From: Roseibium litorale
GTDB taxonomy: Bacteria > Pseudomonadota > Alphaproteobacteria > Rhizobiales > Stappiaceae
Reading direction: 5' to 3'
Assembly (NCBI RefSeq): GCF_014842915.1
Contig: NZ_JACYXI010000008.1
Coordinates: forward strand, 124,001 to 188,000
DNA length: 64,000 nucleotides
In this document: in pieces, positions 43,857 through 52,788 of the stretch
Numbering within the stretch: position 1 is the first letter of the stretch
How the letters are laid out: every line of letters starts with the position of its first letter
Position numbers and translations under genes: made by a program
Notes under the pieces: model-generated
Database searches by the model: none
What the model was told of the DNA's origin: nothing
What the model saw: only the letters and a program-made list of their open reading frames with translations

Positions 43857-45473
43857 ATGAATGATCGGTTCCCTGACGAGATTGACGAAGCGCTCTGGGA
43901 TGAAGCTTGCCGACGGGCAGATGCGATCCGTAGCTTCCTGAAGCGCAATCCTGACGGTGCGACCGCCGCAGACGTTTCCCGGCTCGCTGTCGAGATGGAT
44001 GTCAGCCAGGCGACGGCCTACCGGCTGGTAAAGCTGTTCCGCGCCGGCGGGACCGTTCTGTCTCTGGCCGATCGTAAGCGCGGACGGCCGGAGGGCCATC
44101 GTACGCTGGACGAAAAGCGGGAGGAGATCGTTGGCACGACTATCAAAAAGTTCTACCTGAAGCGAACACGACCGACGATCTCGCAGTTGGTGCGGGACGT
44201 GCAGACGAACTGCATCTCGGCCGGATTGAAACCACCGCATCGGCGAACGGTCGTCGCTCGCCTTAAGGACATCGACCTGCAGAAGCGCGCAAAGCGGCGC
44301 GGCGAACAGACGATCGTCAAGGCGACAACGGCCGTTCCCGGATTGTTCAAAGCCCCTCGTCCCCTGGCAGTGGTCCAGATCGACCATACAAAAGCTGACA
44401 TCTTCGTCGTTGACGAGGAGACGCGGGAACCTCTCGGCCGACCATGGCTAACTTTAGCGATGGACGTCTGCAGCCGGATGGTGACCGGCTTCTATCTCAC
44501 GATGGAAGCGCCATCCCGCCTGTCGACCAGCCTGTGTCTGTTACACTCCGTTTTCGACAAATCCGCATGGCTCCGGGAACGCGAGATCACGGAGCCATGG
44601 CCCGTCGCTGGTCTGCGGGACATAGTGCATGTTGACAATGGTCCCGACTTCCGCAGCCGGGCCTTCAAGCGAGGATGCGAAGACGCCGGCATTGCGATCG
44701 AGTGGCGGCCACCGGGGGAGCCGCATTTCGGCGGTCATATCGAACGCCTGATCGGCACGCAGATGGGGAGGCTGCATCTCTTGCCTGGAACGACCTTCAG
44801 CAACCCGCAGGAGCTTGGCGAATACAATTCCAAGCGGCATGCGGCGCTAACGCTTCGGGAACTCGAGCGGTACATCGCTCTCGACATCGTGGGCGCCTAT
44901 CATCAGTCGATCCACAGCAGCCTTGGCCGGCCGCCCAACGCGGTGTGGCGGGAGCACGAGGGCGAGATTCCTCTTAGGCTGCCACAAGACAGGCTTCGTT
45001 TCTGGCTCACCTTTCTGCCCGAGCAGGAGCGAACCTTGCGCCCGACAGGCATTCACCTGTTCGGCTTGCGTTATTGGTCGGCAGCACTCAATACCGACGT
45101 CGGTCGTTCGGACCGGCGACTGCTTGTCAAATTTGATCCGCGCGATATGGCGCGCATCTTCGTTCGACGGCCATCCGGGAACTTCGTGGAAGCCCGCTAT
45201 GCCGATGTGACCCTACCTTCAGTCACTTTGCATGAAGCGATTACGGCACGACGCAGCCTGCTTGCAAAGGGGCGCCGTGAAGCAGATACCCGCGCCATCG
45301 TCCGTACTGCGATCGCACAACGTGAGCTCGTCGAGGCGGCAACCAAAAAAACGGCAGCAGCACGACGCAGTAAGGCCTCCTCTTCGAAATCGAAGGTGGA
45401 TGATGGCGGATGGGGCTCGCTCCGCGGTGTCGACTCCAGCAAACCTGTACCCTTTGTTGAGGATACGGATTGA
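43857..45473 (+). CDS. tniA: TniA-type DDE transposase (Mu/Tn7 TnsB relative)
   Basis: A 538-residue transposase with an N-terminal HTH region (LAVEMDVSQATAYRLVKLF, about residues 42-60), an rve integrase core and a Mu transposase C-terminal domain. The catalytic residues are Asp176 (VVQIDHTKAD), Asp260 (HVDNGPDF) and Glu296 (GGHIERLIG), a D-D-35-E spacing. The gene is intact. It starts 158 bases from the left transposon end and is followed 12 bases later by tniB. TniA-type proteins need the ATPase TniB for target use. Confidence 0.93.
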   Translation: MNDRFPDEIDEALWDEACRRADAIRSFLKRNPDGATAADVSRLAVEMDVSQATAYRLVKLFRAGGTVLSLADRKRGRPEGHRTLDEKREEIVGTTIKKFYLKRTRPTISQLVRDVQTNCISAGLKPPHRRTVVARLKDIDLQKRAKRRGEQTIVKATTAVPGLFKAPRPLAVVQIDHTKADIFVVDEETREPLGRPWLTLAMDVCSRMVTGFYLTMEAPSRLSTSLCLLHSVFDKSAWLREREITEPWPVAGLRDIVHVDNGPDFRSRAFKRGCEDAGIAIEWRPPGEPHFGGHIERLIGTQMGRLHLLPGTTFSNPQELGEYNSKRHAALTLRELERYIALDIVGAYHQSIHSSLGRPPNAVWREHEGEIPLRLPQDRLRFWLTFLPEQERTLRPTGIHLFGLRYWSAALNTDVGRSDRRLLVKFDPRDMARIFVRRPSGNFVEARYADVTLPSVTLHEAITARRSLLAKGRREADTRAIVRTAIAQRELVEAATKKTAAARRSKASSSKSKVDDGGWGSLRGVDSSKPVPFVEDTD

Positions 45474-45485
45474 GCTGGAGTGAAA

Positions 45486-46368
45486 ATGAACGATGAAGTC
45501 TCCCACCTGACCGTCAGGGCTGCGGCGCTGCTTGCCGAAACGGACGAACGGCGCATTCGTGCGATACGATCACGCCGATGGGTGCTCTACCCACGCGCTA
45601 AACAGGCGTTGGGCCGGCTGAGTGCGCTCCTCGACCACCCACGCGGCACGCGCATGCCCTCTGTCGCGATTTACGGCGACAGCGGCATGGGCAAGACCAT
45701 GATCATGAAGCGCTTCCGGGACGAGCATCCATCGATGCTTCAATCCGCTAACGGGCACGTTGAAGACACCAGTCCTGGCCATGGAAATGACCAGCCGTCC
45801 CGGTGAACGACGGTTCTACGCCAAACTCCTAACCCTGCTCGGCGCACCTCAGCGACCACGCGCCGATATCGCCCAAATGGAACAGGCTGCGTTGCGGATC
45901 ATGGAGGCGATCGGCGTACAGGTGCTTGTCATCGACGAGGTACACAACATCCTCGCCGGATCCTATCGTGAGCAACGCATCGTCTTGAACACGCTCCGCT
46001 TCCTCAGCAATCGACTCCAGATCTCGCTGGTCTGCTTCGGCGTCAATGAGGCGCGCGAGGCCATCAGTGGCGACGTTCAGCTTGCACGCCGTTTCCAGCA
46101 GTTCACGTTGAGCCGATGGGCGGCCAACGACCAGTTCGAAACCCTGGTCGTATCCATCCTGCGTAATACGCCTCTGCGCAAACCCTCTGTGCTGACGGCG
46201 AAATCACTGCGACGGATTCTTCAGATCACCGAGGGTATCACCGCAAATATCTTTTACATGATCAACAGCCTCGCGATCGATGCCGTCGAGAATGGCCATG
46301 AGCGCATTACAGACGAAGCCATCGAAAGTTGGGAACCAGAGTTCGATACCGAAGCGGCCTACGCATGA
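45486..46368 (+). pseudogene. tniB: TniB AAA ATPase, split by a single-base frameshift
   Basis: The first part has the Walker A motif GDSGMGKTMIMKRF and the second part, in another frame, the Walker B VLVIDEVHN and the arginine-rich sensor region LARRFQQFTL. The join lies near 45735-45745: removing one base in ATGCTTCAATCCG gives MLNPLTGTLKTPVLAMEM and unites both frames into a protein of about 294 residues. A +1 base insertion (or a sequencing error) is the simplest cause; no slippery site for programmed shifting is visible. The ATG at 45486 follows GGAG. Without TniB the element would not transpose normally. Confidence 0.85.
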
Positions 46369-47228
46369 TGCACGTCGTAGCGACACGGCGGCTGCCGGTG
46401 ATATTGCCATCCGTCACCGACGAGCTTCTGTCCTCCTGGACCGGCCGGCACGCCAGCTTCTATGAGGTCTCTCCGCTGATCACGCTGCGGCACTGCATTC
46501 CAGAAATCCGTTCCCTACGTAGCGCAGATCTCGATCTAACTAATGATCAGGAGATCCGCCTGGCCAACATGTTCGCCACGAAGCCGCCCGCGATACGTCA
46601 AATGACCTTTACAGATATTGCGCAAGCATCGCGTCGGCTCATCGCAGCACGACCAACGCAGGTTTGCGTGAACTGCAGCGCGGGTCTGGAACCGGTGCCC
46701 GTCCTGCGAGGCCAACTGCAGGGCTGGCGCATTACGTGCCCATTGTGCGGAAACCAATTCCGGGATGTTGATGATCACGAACGAGCCTCCCTTTTCCGGC
46801 AATATCTAGACACTGCTCTTCATGGAGAGAAGCTGCTCGATGATGAAGCCCGGCGTGGCGTCAAGACTTGGGCGTCGCCGGCTGGGATTGTGCATCTGCT
46901 GCTCATGCGCAGAATAGAGTTGCCTTTCCCGGCCGAGGAAGAACTGTGGCGATTTAGAGTGCTGGGAAAAATCATCCCGGAACTCGATCACGTACTTGCC
47001 GAAAGTTGCACCAGCTTCCCAACGCCCCAGAATCCAGTCTTGCCACTACATCTGCGAGCTGCCCTTCTGGCCGGTGTTGCAATGGTGCATTCCAGCGGAG
47101 TTGAAATGCTTCACATGCTGCCGCGGTCCACCTTGGGCTTGCACCGGCGACGCTTCGACCGGGAAGCTATGCCGTTCTTTGTCAGCGCCTCCCGAATGAA
47201 ACACTCTACCCAAATGCAGTTAATCTGA
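46365..47228 (+). CDS. tniQ: TniQ-family target-selection protein
   Basis: A 287-residue protein with an N-terminal TniQ domain (LPVILPSVTDELLSSWTGR) and two Cys-x2-Cys pairs (CVNCSAG and CPLCGNQF) that would hold a zinc. The ATG overlaps the tniB stop (ATGA at 46365-46368). TniQ proteins link the ATPase to the target choice; relatives in Tn7-like elements are TnsD. It ends about 80 bases from the right transposon end, with no room for cargo. Confidence 0.88.
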   Translation: MMHVVATRRLPVILPSVTDELLSSWTGRHASFYEVSPLITLRHCIPEIRSLRSADLDLTNDQEIRLANMFATKPPAIRQMTFTDIAQASRRLIAARPTQVCVNCSAGLEPVPVLRGQLQGWRITCPLCGNQFRDVDDHERASLFRQYLDTALHGEKLLDDEARRGVKTWASPAGIVHLLLMRRIELPFPAEEELWRFRVLGKIIPELDHVLAESCTSFPTPQNPVLPLHLRAALLAGVAMVHSSGVEMLHMLPRSTLGLHRRRFDREAMPFFVSASRMKHSTQMQLI

Positions 47229-47310
47229 GAATCAAAGCGCTGCGTTCTCATAATTAACTGCCCAAACATGCCAAAACTGCCGCATTCTTGCATTTAACTG
47301 CCAAACGACA
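47218..47310. repeat. Right end of the transposon
   Basis: This stretch repeats the TniA-site motif: TTAATCTGAGAAT (about 47218), CATAATTAACTGCCC (about 47249), and GCATTTAACTGCC just before the terminus CCAAACGACA ending at 47310. On the minus strand it reads inward from TGTCGTTTGGCAGTTAAATG. The sequence directly outside is the coding stub of an amidohydrolase. Confidence 0.7.
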
Positions 47311-47659
47311 CTAGGGATTGCGGCCCTTCGATGGCCGCATGAGCCAGGGCACCGGCTCCACCGATGTCGGCGATGTCAGCTGGATCGTACCTACGGTCGA
47401 GTGCGCCACCGCGACCTGGGCTGCCGGCACCCCCAGCCATAGCTGGCAGGTCGTGGCCCAGGGGTGCAGTCCGGCCGCCCACAGGGCTATGCTGCGGGCC
47501 GCAGTCACCATGGCAGGGACAGCGCTGGAACTGATCGCGCATCCCGCGCTGCTGGAGAAGGCTCTTGAGGAGCATAGGCAGCGCCGCGACGGGAGGCCCT
47601 ATATCTCGCTGATCGAAACTGCTGCGCCGGATCTTGGCCCGACGCCAAATGACATTTAG
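47311..47659 (+). pseudogene. C-terminal stub of an AbgB-like M20 amidohydrolase
   Basis: The frame directly after the transposon end encodes about 113 residues. The segment STDVGDVSWIVPTVECATAT, followed by TWAAGTPSHSWQVVAQG and the C-terminal ALLEKALEEHRQRR, matches the end of p-aminobenzoyl-glutamate hydrolase subunit B (AbgB). AbgB has about 480 residues; roughly three quarters, with the metal site, are gone. The stub has no ribosome-binding site of its own. It lies 50 bases before the PatB gene, so it was probably in the same operon. Confidence 0.8.
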
Positions 47660-47709
47660 GGGATAAGCCTCAGTATGTCGGGATTTCCCCTCATCCAGCG
47701 GAGCAAATC

Positions 47710-48882
47710 ATGAATTTTGACGAGATTATCGACCGCCGCGGCACCCATTGCTCCAAATGGGACATGATGGAGCCGCTCTACGGATTGTCCGCAAACGATG
47801 GCTTGCCGATGTGGGTCGCGGACATGGACTTCCGTCCTCCGGCGGTGGTGCAGCTCGCAGTGGAACGTATGGCTCGGCACGGAATCTACGGCTATTTCGG
47901 CGACGACCGTGCCTACAAGAATGCCATCTGCTGGTGGATGATGAACAGGCAAGGCTGGGAACTGGATCCGGCATCGATCTTCACCACGCACGGTCTCGTC
48001 AACGGAACGGCTCTTTGTATCGATACCTGGACGCAGCCGGGCGACGCCGTCGTGCTGATGACGCCGGTCTACCATGCCTTTGCCCGAGTGGTGCGTGCTG
48101 CCGGGCGGGAAATCCGCGAGCTTCCGCTGGCGCAGGAAGACGGCCGCTATCGGATGGATTTCGACAACTGGCATGATCGCATGACCGGCCGGGAGAAGTT
48201 GCTGCTTCTGTGCTCACCGCATAATCCGGGCGGGCGGGTGTGGACAGCCGAAGAACTGCGCGGCGTGGCCGATTTCGCCGAGCGTCACGGTCTGATTGTC
48301 GTGTCGGACGAAATCCACGCGGATCTGGTCTTTCCCGGCTACCGGCACATTCCCATGGCCATCGCTGCCCCCGATATCAGCACTCGTCTTGTCATGATGA
48401 CCGCTGCAACCAAGACCTTCAACATTGCGGGTGCGCATGTCGGCAATGTCATCATTCCTGACCAAAAACTGCGGGAGGACTTCGCCAAGCGTCACGCCGC
48501 CATGGGCACGTCGCCCAATTCATTCGGGATCGAGATGGTGACCGCAGCCTATTCGCCAGAAGGCGCGGAATGGGTCGACGCGCTTATGCAATATCTCGAT
48601 GGCAACCGGAAGGCATTCGACGCCGGTATTGCCCGCATTCCAGGGCTTCTCTCCATGCCGCTCGAAGCGACCTATCTGGCATGGGTGGATGGGTCGGATG
48701 CCTGCTCGAGCGGTGAGGAGTTTGTCCGCCGGGTACAACAGAATGCCCGCATCGCCGTAAACCACGGGCCGACGTTTGGAACGGGCGGCGAAAACTTCCT
48801 ACGCTTCAATTTCGCCTGCCCCCGGCCGATGGTCGAGGAGGCGGTCAAACGCCTGCGCGCGGCATTTGCCGATCTTCAGTAA
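47710..48882 (+). CDS. PatB/MalY-type PLP-dependent C-S lyase
   Basis: A 390-residue class II (PatB/MalY) aminotransferase-fold enzyme. The N-terminus NFDEIIDRRGTHCSKWD and GLPMWVADMDFRPP are characteristic of the family, the PLP Lys lies in AATKTFNIAGAHVGN, and HNPGGRVWTAEEL matches the ligand loop. Family members release thiols, pyruvate and ammonia from cystathionine or S-alkyl-cysteine conjugates. It follows the amidohydrolase stub, which would have supplied a free amino acid from an N-acylated conjugate. This pairing suggests a broken pathway for acylated S-conjugates (inference). Confidence 0.92.
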   Translation: MNFDEIIDRRGTHCSKWDMMEPLYGLSANDGLPMWVADMDFRPPAVVQLAVERMARHGIYGYFGDDRAYKNAICWWMMNRQGWELDPASIFTTHGLVNGTALCIDTWTQPGDAVVLMTPVYHAFARVVRAAGREIRELPLAQEDGRYRMDFDNWHDRMTGREKLLLLCSPHNPGGRVWTAEELRGVADFAERHGLIVVSDEIHADLVFPGYRHIPMAIAAPDISTRLVMMTAATKTFNIAGAHVGNVIIPDQKLREDFAKRHAAMGTSPNSFGIEMVTAAYSPEGAEWVDALMQYLDGNRKAFDAGIARIPGLLSMPLEATYLAWVDGSDACSSGEEFVRRVQQNARIAVNHGPTFGTGGENFLRFNFACPRPMVEEAVKRLRAAFADLQ

Positions 48883-48927
48883 CTGCCTAGAGCGTTTCAT
48901 GTTTTGACGGCCACCACGCGGAAAGAG

Positions 48928-48955
48928 CTATCGCGGCAATTTACCGCCGCGATAG
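48928..48955 (+). terminator. Stem-loop after the PatB gene
   Basis: CTATCGCGGC at 48928-48937 and GCCGCGATAG at 48946-48955 form a perfect 10-bp stem with an 8-base loop, 45 bases after the PatB stop. No T-run follows. It is a likely terminator between convergent units, as the next frame is on the minus strand. Confidence 0.5.
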
Positions 48956-48988
48956 CGGTGTTCCAACTCTCACCAAGTTAGCATTGCC

Positions 48989-49444
48989 TCAGTTTACTGC
49001 CGTCGGGCTGATCTCGCCGGTGTTAATGAGAAGCTCCTGTGACATGGCGCTATCGAGGCCAGCCGCTTCCACCTCCATCGACACTCGCAGTCCAATTGTC
49101 TTCTCGATCAACAGCGTCACGAGCAAAGCGAAGATGCCGGTACCCGCCACAATAACGACCACGCCCAGAAGCTGTGTCGAAAGGGAAACTGACGCGTGCT
49201 GGAAAGCGTACGCACATTCCTTGATGCCGGAAAAACCATCTTGCGGCACGCCGCGCCCGACGATGCCGACTGCCATAACGCTGAAGATCGAAGAACTGAG
49301 TGCGAGAGGTGCGACCTTTGGCTCGTCGATTTTCAGCATATCCATCAGGGATTCACCGCCCTTGAGGGCAAATGGTCCAAACAGCGACAACAGGAAAGCC
49401 TGCCAAGGCATCACGACATTGAACAGTGCCGACCATGCACTAAC
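48989..49444 (-). pseudogene. C-terminal fragment of an ammonium transporter (Amt-like)
   Basis: About 150 codons are open on the minus strand. They include the stretches GGESLMDMLKIDEPKVA, then TQLLGVVVIVAGTGIFALL and the C-terminal family signature TIGLRVSMEVEAAGLD, which in Amt/AmtB proteins is the cytoplasmic tail (GLRVSxExExxGLDxxxHGE). Three hydrophobic segments remain of the usual eleven. Upstream of the first Met at 49414 the frame is open for about nine codons and then meets a stop. It is a remnant, probably nonfunctional, though a short expressed protein cannot be ruled out. Confidence 0.65.
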
Positions 49445-49642
49445 ATTCCAAACGGATCACCCCATGGGGGCAGGCCAGGGAAGCGCGTATCGTTGAACGC
49501 GCTTTGGTATCGGCCCGGGCGCGTTGACAGAAGCCATGGAACTGCCCGCCCGGAATCTACAAGGTCAGACCGCTTGACAGTAGAGAACGAGGGGCTTTCC
49601 TTGCCAGCTGGTTTTTTTTGCAAAAGAGCCTTTTCCGGGCCG

Positions 49643-50956
49643 CTAGAAGTGGATTTCGCGCATATGCTCGGGCATCCAGGTTGCTATATCCGGGAAGAAG
49701 ATCAGCACGAAGACCATCAGCACCATGATAAGGAACATGGGAAACGCGGCGCGCGCGATGAAGCTCATCTGATGGCCCGTCATCCCCTGCATGACGAAGA
49801 GGTTGAAGCCCACCGGCGGCGTAATTTGTGCCATTTCAACAACCACCACAATGAAGATGCCAAACCAGAGCACGTCGATGCCGGCCTGCCGGATCATCGG
49901 CTCCACCACGCCCATGGTCAGAACAACAGAGGATATCCCATCGAGGAAACAGCCAAGAACCACGTAGAACACCAGCAAGGCCATCAGAAGTTCAAACCGG
50001 GTCAGACCGAAGGAATTGATCCATTCCGCCAAAATGCGGGGCAACCCGGTAAAGCCCATCGACAAGGACAGGAAGGCCGCGCCCGCAAGGATGAGGCCGA
50101 TCATGGCTGAAGTGCGGGTGGCTCCCAGCAGACTTTCCCTAAACGAAACCCAGGTCAGCGAGCCCTGCAGGACGGCGAGCAGCAGAGATCCCACCACCCC
50201 GAAGGCCGCGGCCTCGGTGGCTGTTGCCAATCCCAGATACATCGAGCCGATCACAACCAGGATGAGACTGACCACCGGGATCAGAAATCGTGAATTCTTG
50301 AGCTTTTCGACGAAGGACATCTCGGGCTCTGCGTCAGGTGCGTAGGTCTTGGAGACCTTCGACATGACCGCGATGTAGATCATGAAAAAAGACGCGAGGA
50401 TGATACCTGGCACAATGCCGGCCATGAAAAGCTTGGTGATGGATTCGTTGATCGTCACGCCATAGACGATCAACGTCAGCGACGGTGGGATCATCAAACC
50501 CAAGGTGGCCGCGCCCGCCAGGGTACCGATTACCAGTTCCTCCGGGTAATTGCGGCGGCGCAGTTCCGGCACAGACATCTTTCCGACTGTCATCAGGGTC
50601 GCGGCCGATGAACCGGAGACGGCAGCGAAGACGGTGCAGCCGACGACATTCGTGTGAAGAAGCCTGCCCGGCAGCTTTGCCATCCACGGAGAGAGGCCCT
50701 TGAACATGTCTTCGGAGAGACGCGTTCGAAACAGGATTTCACCCATCCAGATAAAAAGGGGCAGCGCTGTCAGCGTCCAGGACGAAGACGAACGCCATAT
50801 GGTCGTCATCATCGCATCGCCAACGGGCCTGCTGGTAAAAAGTTCCATGCCCACCCAGGCGACGCCGAGCAGGGAAAGCCCGACCCAGACGCCGGAACCC
50901 AGGAGCAGAAACAGGATGAAAAGAAAAATTATGATGGGAGCGAGTTCAGCAGTCAT
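49643..50956 (-). CDS. TRAP transporter large permease DctM
   Basis: A 437-residue membrane protein with about 12 hydrophobic segments. The ATG at 50956 (MTAELAPIIIFLF) is chosen; twelve further open codons upstream overlap the DctQ gene. The family elements VFAAVSGSSAATLMTVG, LGLMIPPSLTLIVYGV and ITPPVGFNLFVMQGMTG are present. It is the last gene of a minus-strand DctP-DctQ-DctM operon. The 197-bp gap after it, up to the Amt fragment, shows no gene. Confidence 0.93.
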   Translation of the reverse strand: MTAELAPIIIFLFILFLLLGSGVWVGLSLLGVAWVGMELFTSRPVGDAMMTTIWRSSSSWTLTALPLFIWMGEILFRTRLSEDMFKGLSPWMAKLPGRLLHTNVVGCTVFAAVSGSSAATLMTVGKMSVPELRRRNYPEELVIGTLAGAATLGLMIPPSLTLIVYGVTINESITKLFMAGIVPGIILASFFMIYIAVMSKVSKTYAPDAEPEMSFVEKLKNSRFLIPVVSLILVVIGSMYLGLATATEAAAFGVVGSLLLAVLQGSLTWVSFRESLLGATRTSAMIGLILAGAAFLSLSMGFTGLPRILAEWINSFGLTRFELLMALLVFYVVLGCFLDGISSVVLTMGVVEPMIRQAGIDVLWFGIFIVVVVEMAQITPPVGFNLFVMQGMTGHQMSFIARAAFPMFLIMVLMVFVLIFFPDIATWMPEHMREIHF

Positions 50957-50960
50957 TGTT

Positions 50961-51497
50961 CTATTCCGTGAGTCCCGCTTCGCCACCTTCATCGATATTG
51001 TCCCGTCCCGTGAACAGCATGGTCAGGAGGTTGTCGATAAAGCAAACGGCGAGGATGATGGCGCCTGCGGCGACCGGAATTTGCACATACCAAAGGGGTG
51101 TGGCGTCGAGACCCTGGCTGAGGTCATTGAATTTTCTGGACCAGTAAACCAGCTTGAAGGAGTACCAGGCGACGTATGAAGAGGCGATCGCACCAATCAC
51201 AAGGCACCAGATTTCTCCAAGAAACCGTTGTTTACCCAATACTGCGAGAAAAATGCCGACGCGGATATGCGCCCCGCTGTTCAGCGTATAGGCAAAGGCC
51301 AGGAATGTTGATGCCGCCATGAGATAGCCGGCGTATTGCGTGCCGCCCGGAAACGTCAGCCCGGTCCAGCGCGCCACCATCTGCGCCACGATGACCAGCA
51401 GGAGACAAAACAGGCAGACAGCGGCCAGATATCCGGCAGAAAGATAAAGACGGTCCAGCGCATTGCCGACCGGATGCTTGCGAAATGATGCGCTCAT
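50961..51497 (-). CDS. TRAP transporter small permease DctQ
   Basis: A 178-residue membrane protein with four hydrophobic segments, the first at about residues 20-44. The element SGAHIRVGIF, with GxHIRV typical of DctQ, is seen near residue 73. It lies between the DctP and DctM genes and ends 5 bases from the DctM start. Confidence 0.9.
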   Translation of the reverse strand: MSASFRKHPVGNALDRLYLSAGYLAAVCLFCLLLVIVAQMVARWTGLTFPGGTQYAGYLMAASTFLAFAYTLNSGAHIRVGIFLAVLGKQRFLGEIWCLVIGAIASSYVAWYSFKLVYWSRKFNDLSQGLDATPLWYVQIPVAAGAIILAVCFIDNLLTMLFTGRDNIDEGGEAGLTE

Positions 51498-51566
51498 AAT
51501 GATCCTCAGACAAAATGAAAATCATCCCGGCACCCTTCAAGGCACCGGGATGCATCTATTGCGGGA

Positions 51567-52541
51567 TCACTGGGCTTGCTTGTAAGCCTCGACGATCTTC
51601 TTACCCTGATCGCCAGCCTTTTCCAGCCAATCGGCGGTCATCTTTTCACCGAGACCTTCCAGATCCGACTTGAGCTGGTCAGACGGCGGCGCAACCTTCA
51701 TGCCGTTGTCGGCCAGTGTCTTGAGATATTTGGCGGTCAGGTTCTTGGCCATGTTTTCGCCGTTCACCGATGCTTGCTCGCCGCAATCCATGATCGCCTT
51801 CTTCGTGTCATCGTTCAGGGCGTCATAGGCGTCCTTGTTGATGAAGACCACGTCACGCGGCAGCCATGCCTGCACGTCGTAAAAATTGGTCAGGCTTTCC
51901 CAGACCTTGGAGTCGACGCCCGTTGAGCCGGAAGAAATGAAACTCTCCACCACGCCCGTTGCCAATGCCTGGCTGAGGTCGGCCGCTTCAATCTGCACCG
52001 GCTGCATGCCAGCCAGCGATGCGATCCGCGCGGTTGCGGCATTGTAGGCGCGGAATTTCAGCCCCTTGAGGTCAGCAACGGAGTTCAGTTCCTTGTTGGC
52101 GTAAATTCCCTGGGGCGGCCAGGCGACTGAATAGACATAGACGAGGTTCTGATCTTCGAGGGCAGTCTTGATATCCGGAAGAGCCGTGCTCCAGAGTTTG
52201 TCGGATGCGTCGAAAGAGGTTGCCAGGAAAGGAATAGAGTCGACACCGAAGAGCGGGTTTTCATTCGCGTGAGCGGACATGAGGCGTTCTCCAATTGCCA
52301 CAAGGCCCTTCTGAACCGCGCCCTTGATGTCGTTGCCTGCGAAGAGCGAGCCGCCCGGATGGGTCGTTATCGTCAGGCTGCCTTTGGTCGCTTCGCCAAC
52401 GCACTTGGCGAAATTGGCGCCGTTCTCTGAATGATAGTTGCTGGCAGGATACGCCATCGGCATGTCCCAGCTTTCCGCATGCGCCTGAACAGCCGCCAGT
52501 GCGAAGAATGAAACTCCGAGAAGTCCTGTTTTCTTGATCAT
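51567..52541 (-). CDS. TRAP transporter substrate-binding protein DctP
   Basis: A 324-residue periplasmic protein with a signal peptide (MIKKTGLLGVSFFALAAVQAHA). Family features are DLKGLKFRAYNAATARIASL with the conserved Arg, and VDSKVWESLTNFYDVQAWLP. It heads the TRAP operon; a divergent Asp/Glu-racemase-family gene starts 248 bases away, so the two may be coregulated and the importer may take an amino acid-like or oxo acid substrate. The intergenic region is AT-rich near 52560-52620. Confidence 0.93.
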   Translation of the reverse strand: MIKKTGLLGVSFFALAAVQAHAESWDMPMAYPASNYHSENGANFAKCVGEATKGSLTITTHPGGSLFAGNDIKGAVQKGLVAIGERLMSAHANENPLFGVDSIPFLATSFDASDKLWSTALPDIKTALEDQNLVYVYSVAWPPQGIYANKELNSVADLKGLKFRAYNAATARIASLAGMQPVQIEAADLSQALATGVVESFISSGSTGVDSKVWESLTNFYDVQAWLPRDVVFINKDAYDALNDDTKKAIMDCGEQASVNGENMAKNLTAKYLKTLADNGMKVAPPSDQLKSDLEGLGEKMTADWLEKAGDQGKKIVEAYKQAQ

Positions 52542-52788
52542 GTTACTGTTCCCACTAGCTTTGTTGGTATTGTTTTCGCAGGCTAGAGCTTAGCCATTTT
52601 TTTATAAACGGGTATCGGCGTTTTTGCCGGGATTCCGGCAAAAACCGTCAAAGTGACGGCGTCAGCCATCAAACTGAAATTTCTTCCTCAATTGGCCGTC
52701 AATTTCCAGCTGTTTGCGGCGCACCGATACTGCTACCCGTCAATATGTAACCAAGCACAGCAAATGCCAGCAAGAGACCTCGACCCCA

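Larger units (their letters stand above)
43699..47310 (+). mobile_element. TniA-TniB-TniQ transposon of about 3.6 kb with recognisable ends
   Basis: The element starts TGTGGCTTTCCATTTAATTC at 43699. The right end, read from 47310 on the minus strand, starts TGTCGTTTGGCAGTTAAATGC; the two ends match at about two thirds of the first 34 positions and both carry AAGAAT-xx-GGCA. Inside are tniA, a frameshifted tniB and tniQ, with no cargo and no resolvase. The 5 bases outside are AGTGC on the left and CTAGG on the right, so no target-site duplication is kept. This fits a deletion or recombination at the right end. Confidence 0.8.

Noticed and set aside
45486..46368. Programmed frameshift in tniB
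   Set aside because: No slippery heptamer or stimulatory hairpin is visible at the join, and a single-base change explains it.
43699..47310. CRISPR-associated transposon
   Set aside because: TniA, TniB and TniQ are present but there is no Cas12k, Cascade gene or repeat array nearby.
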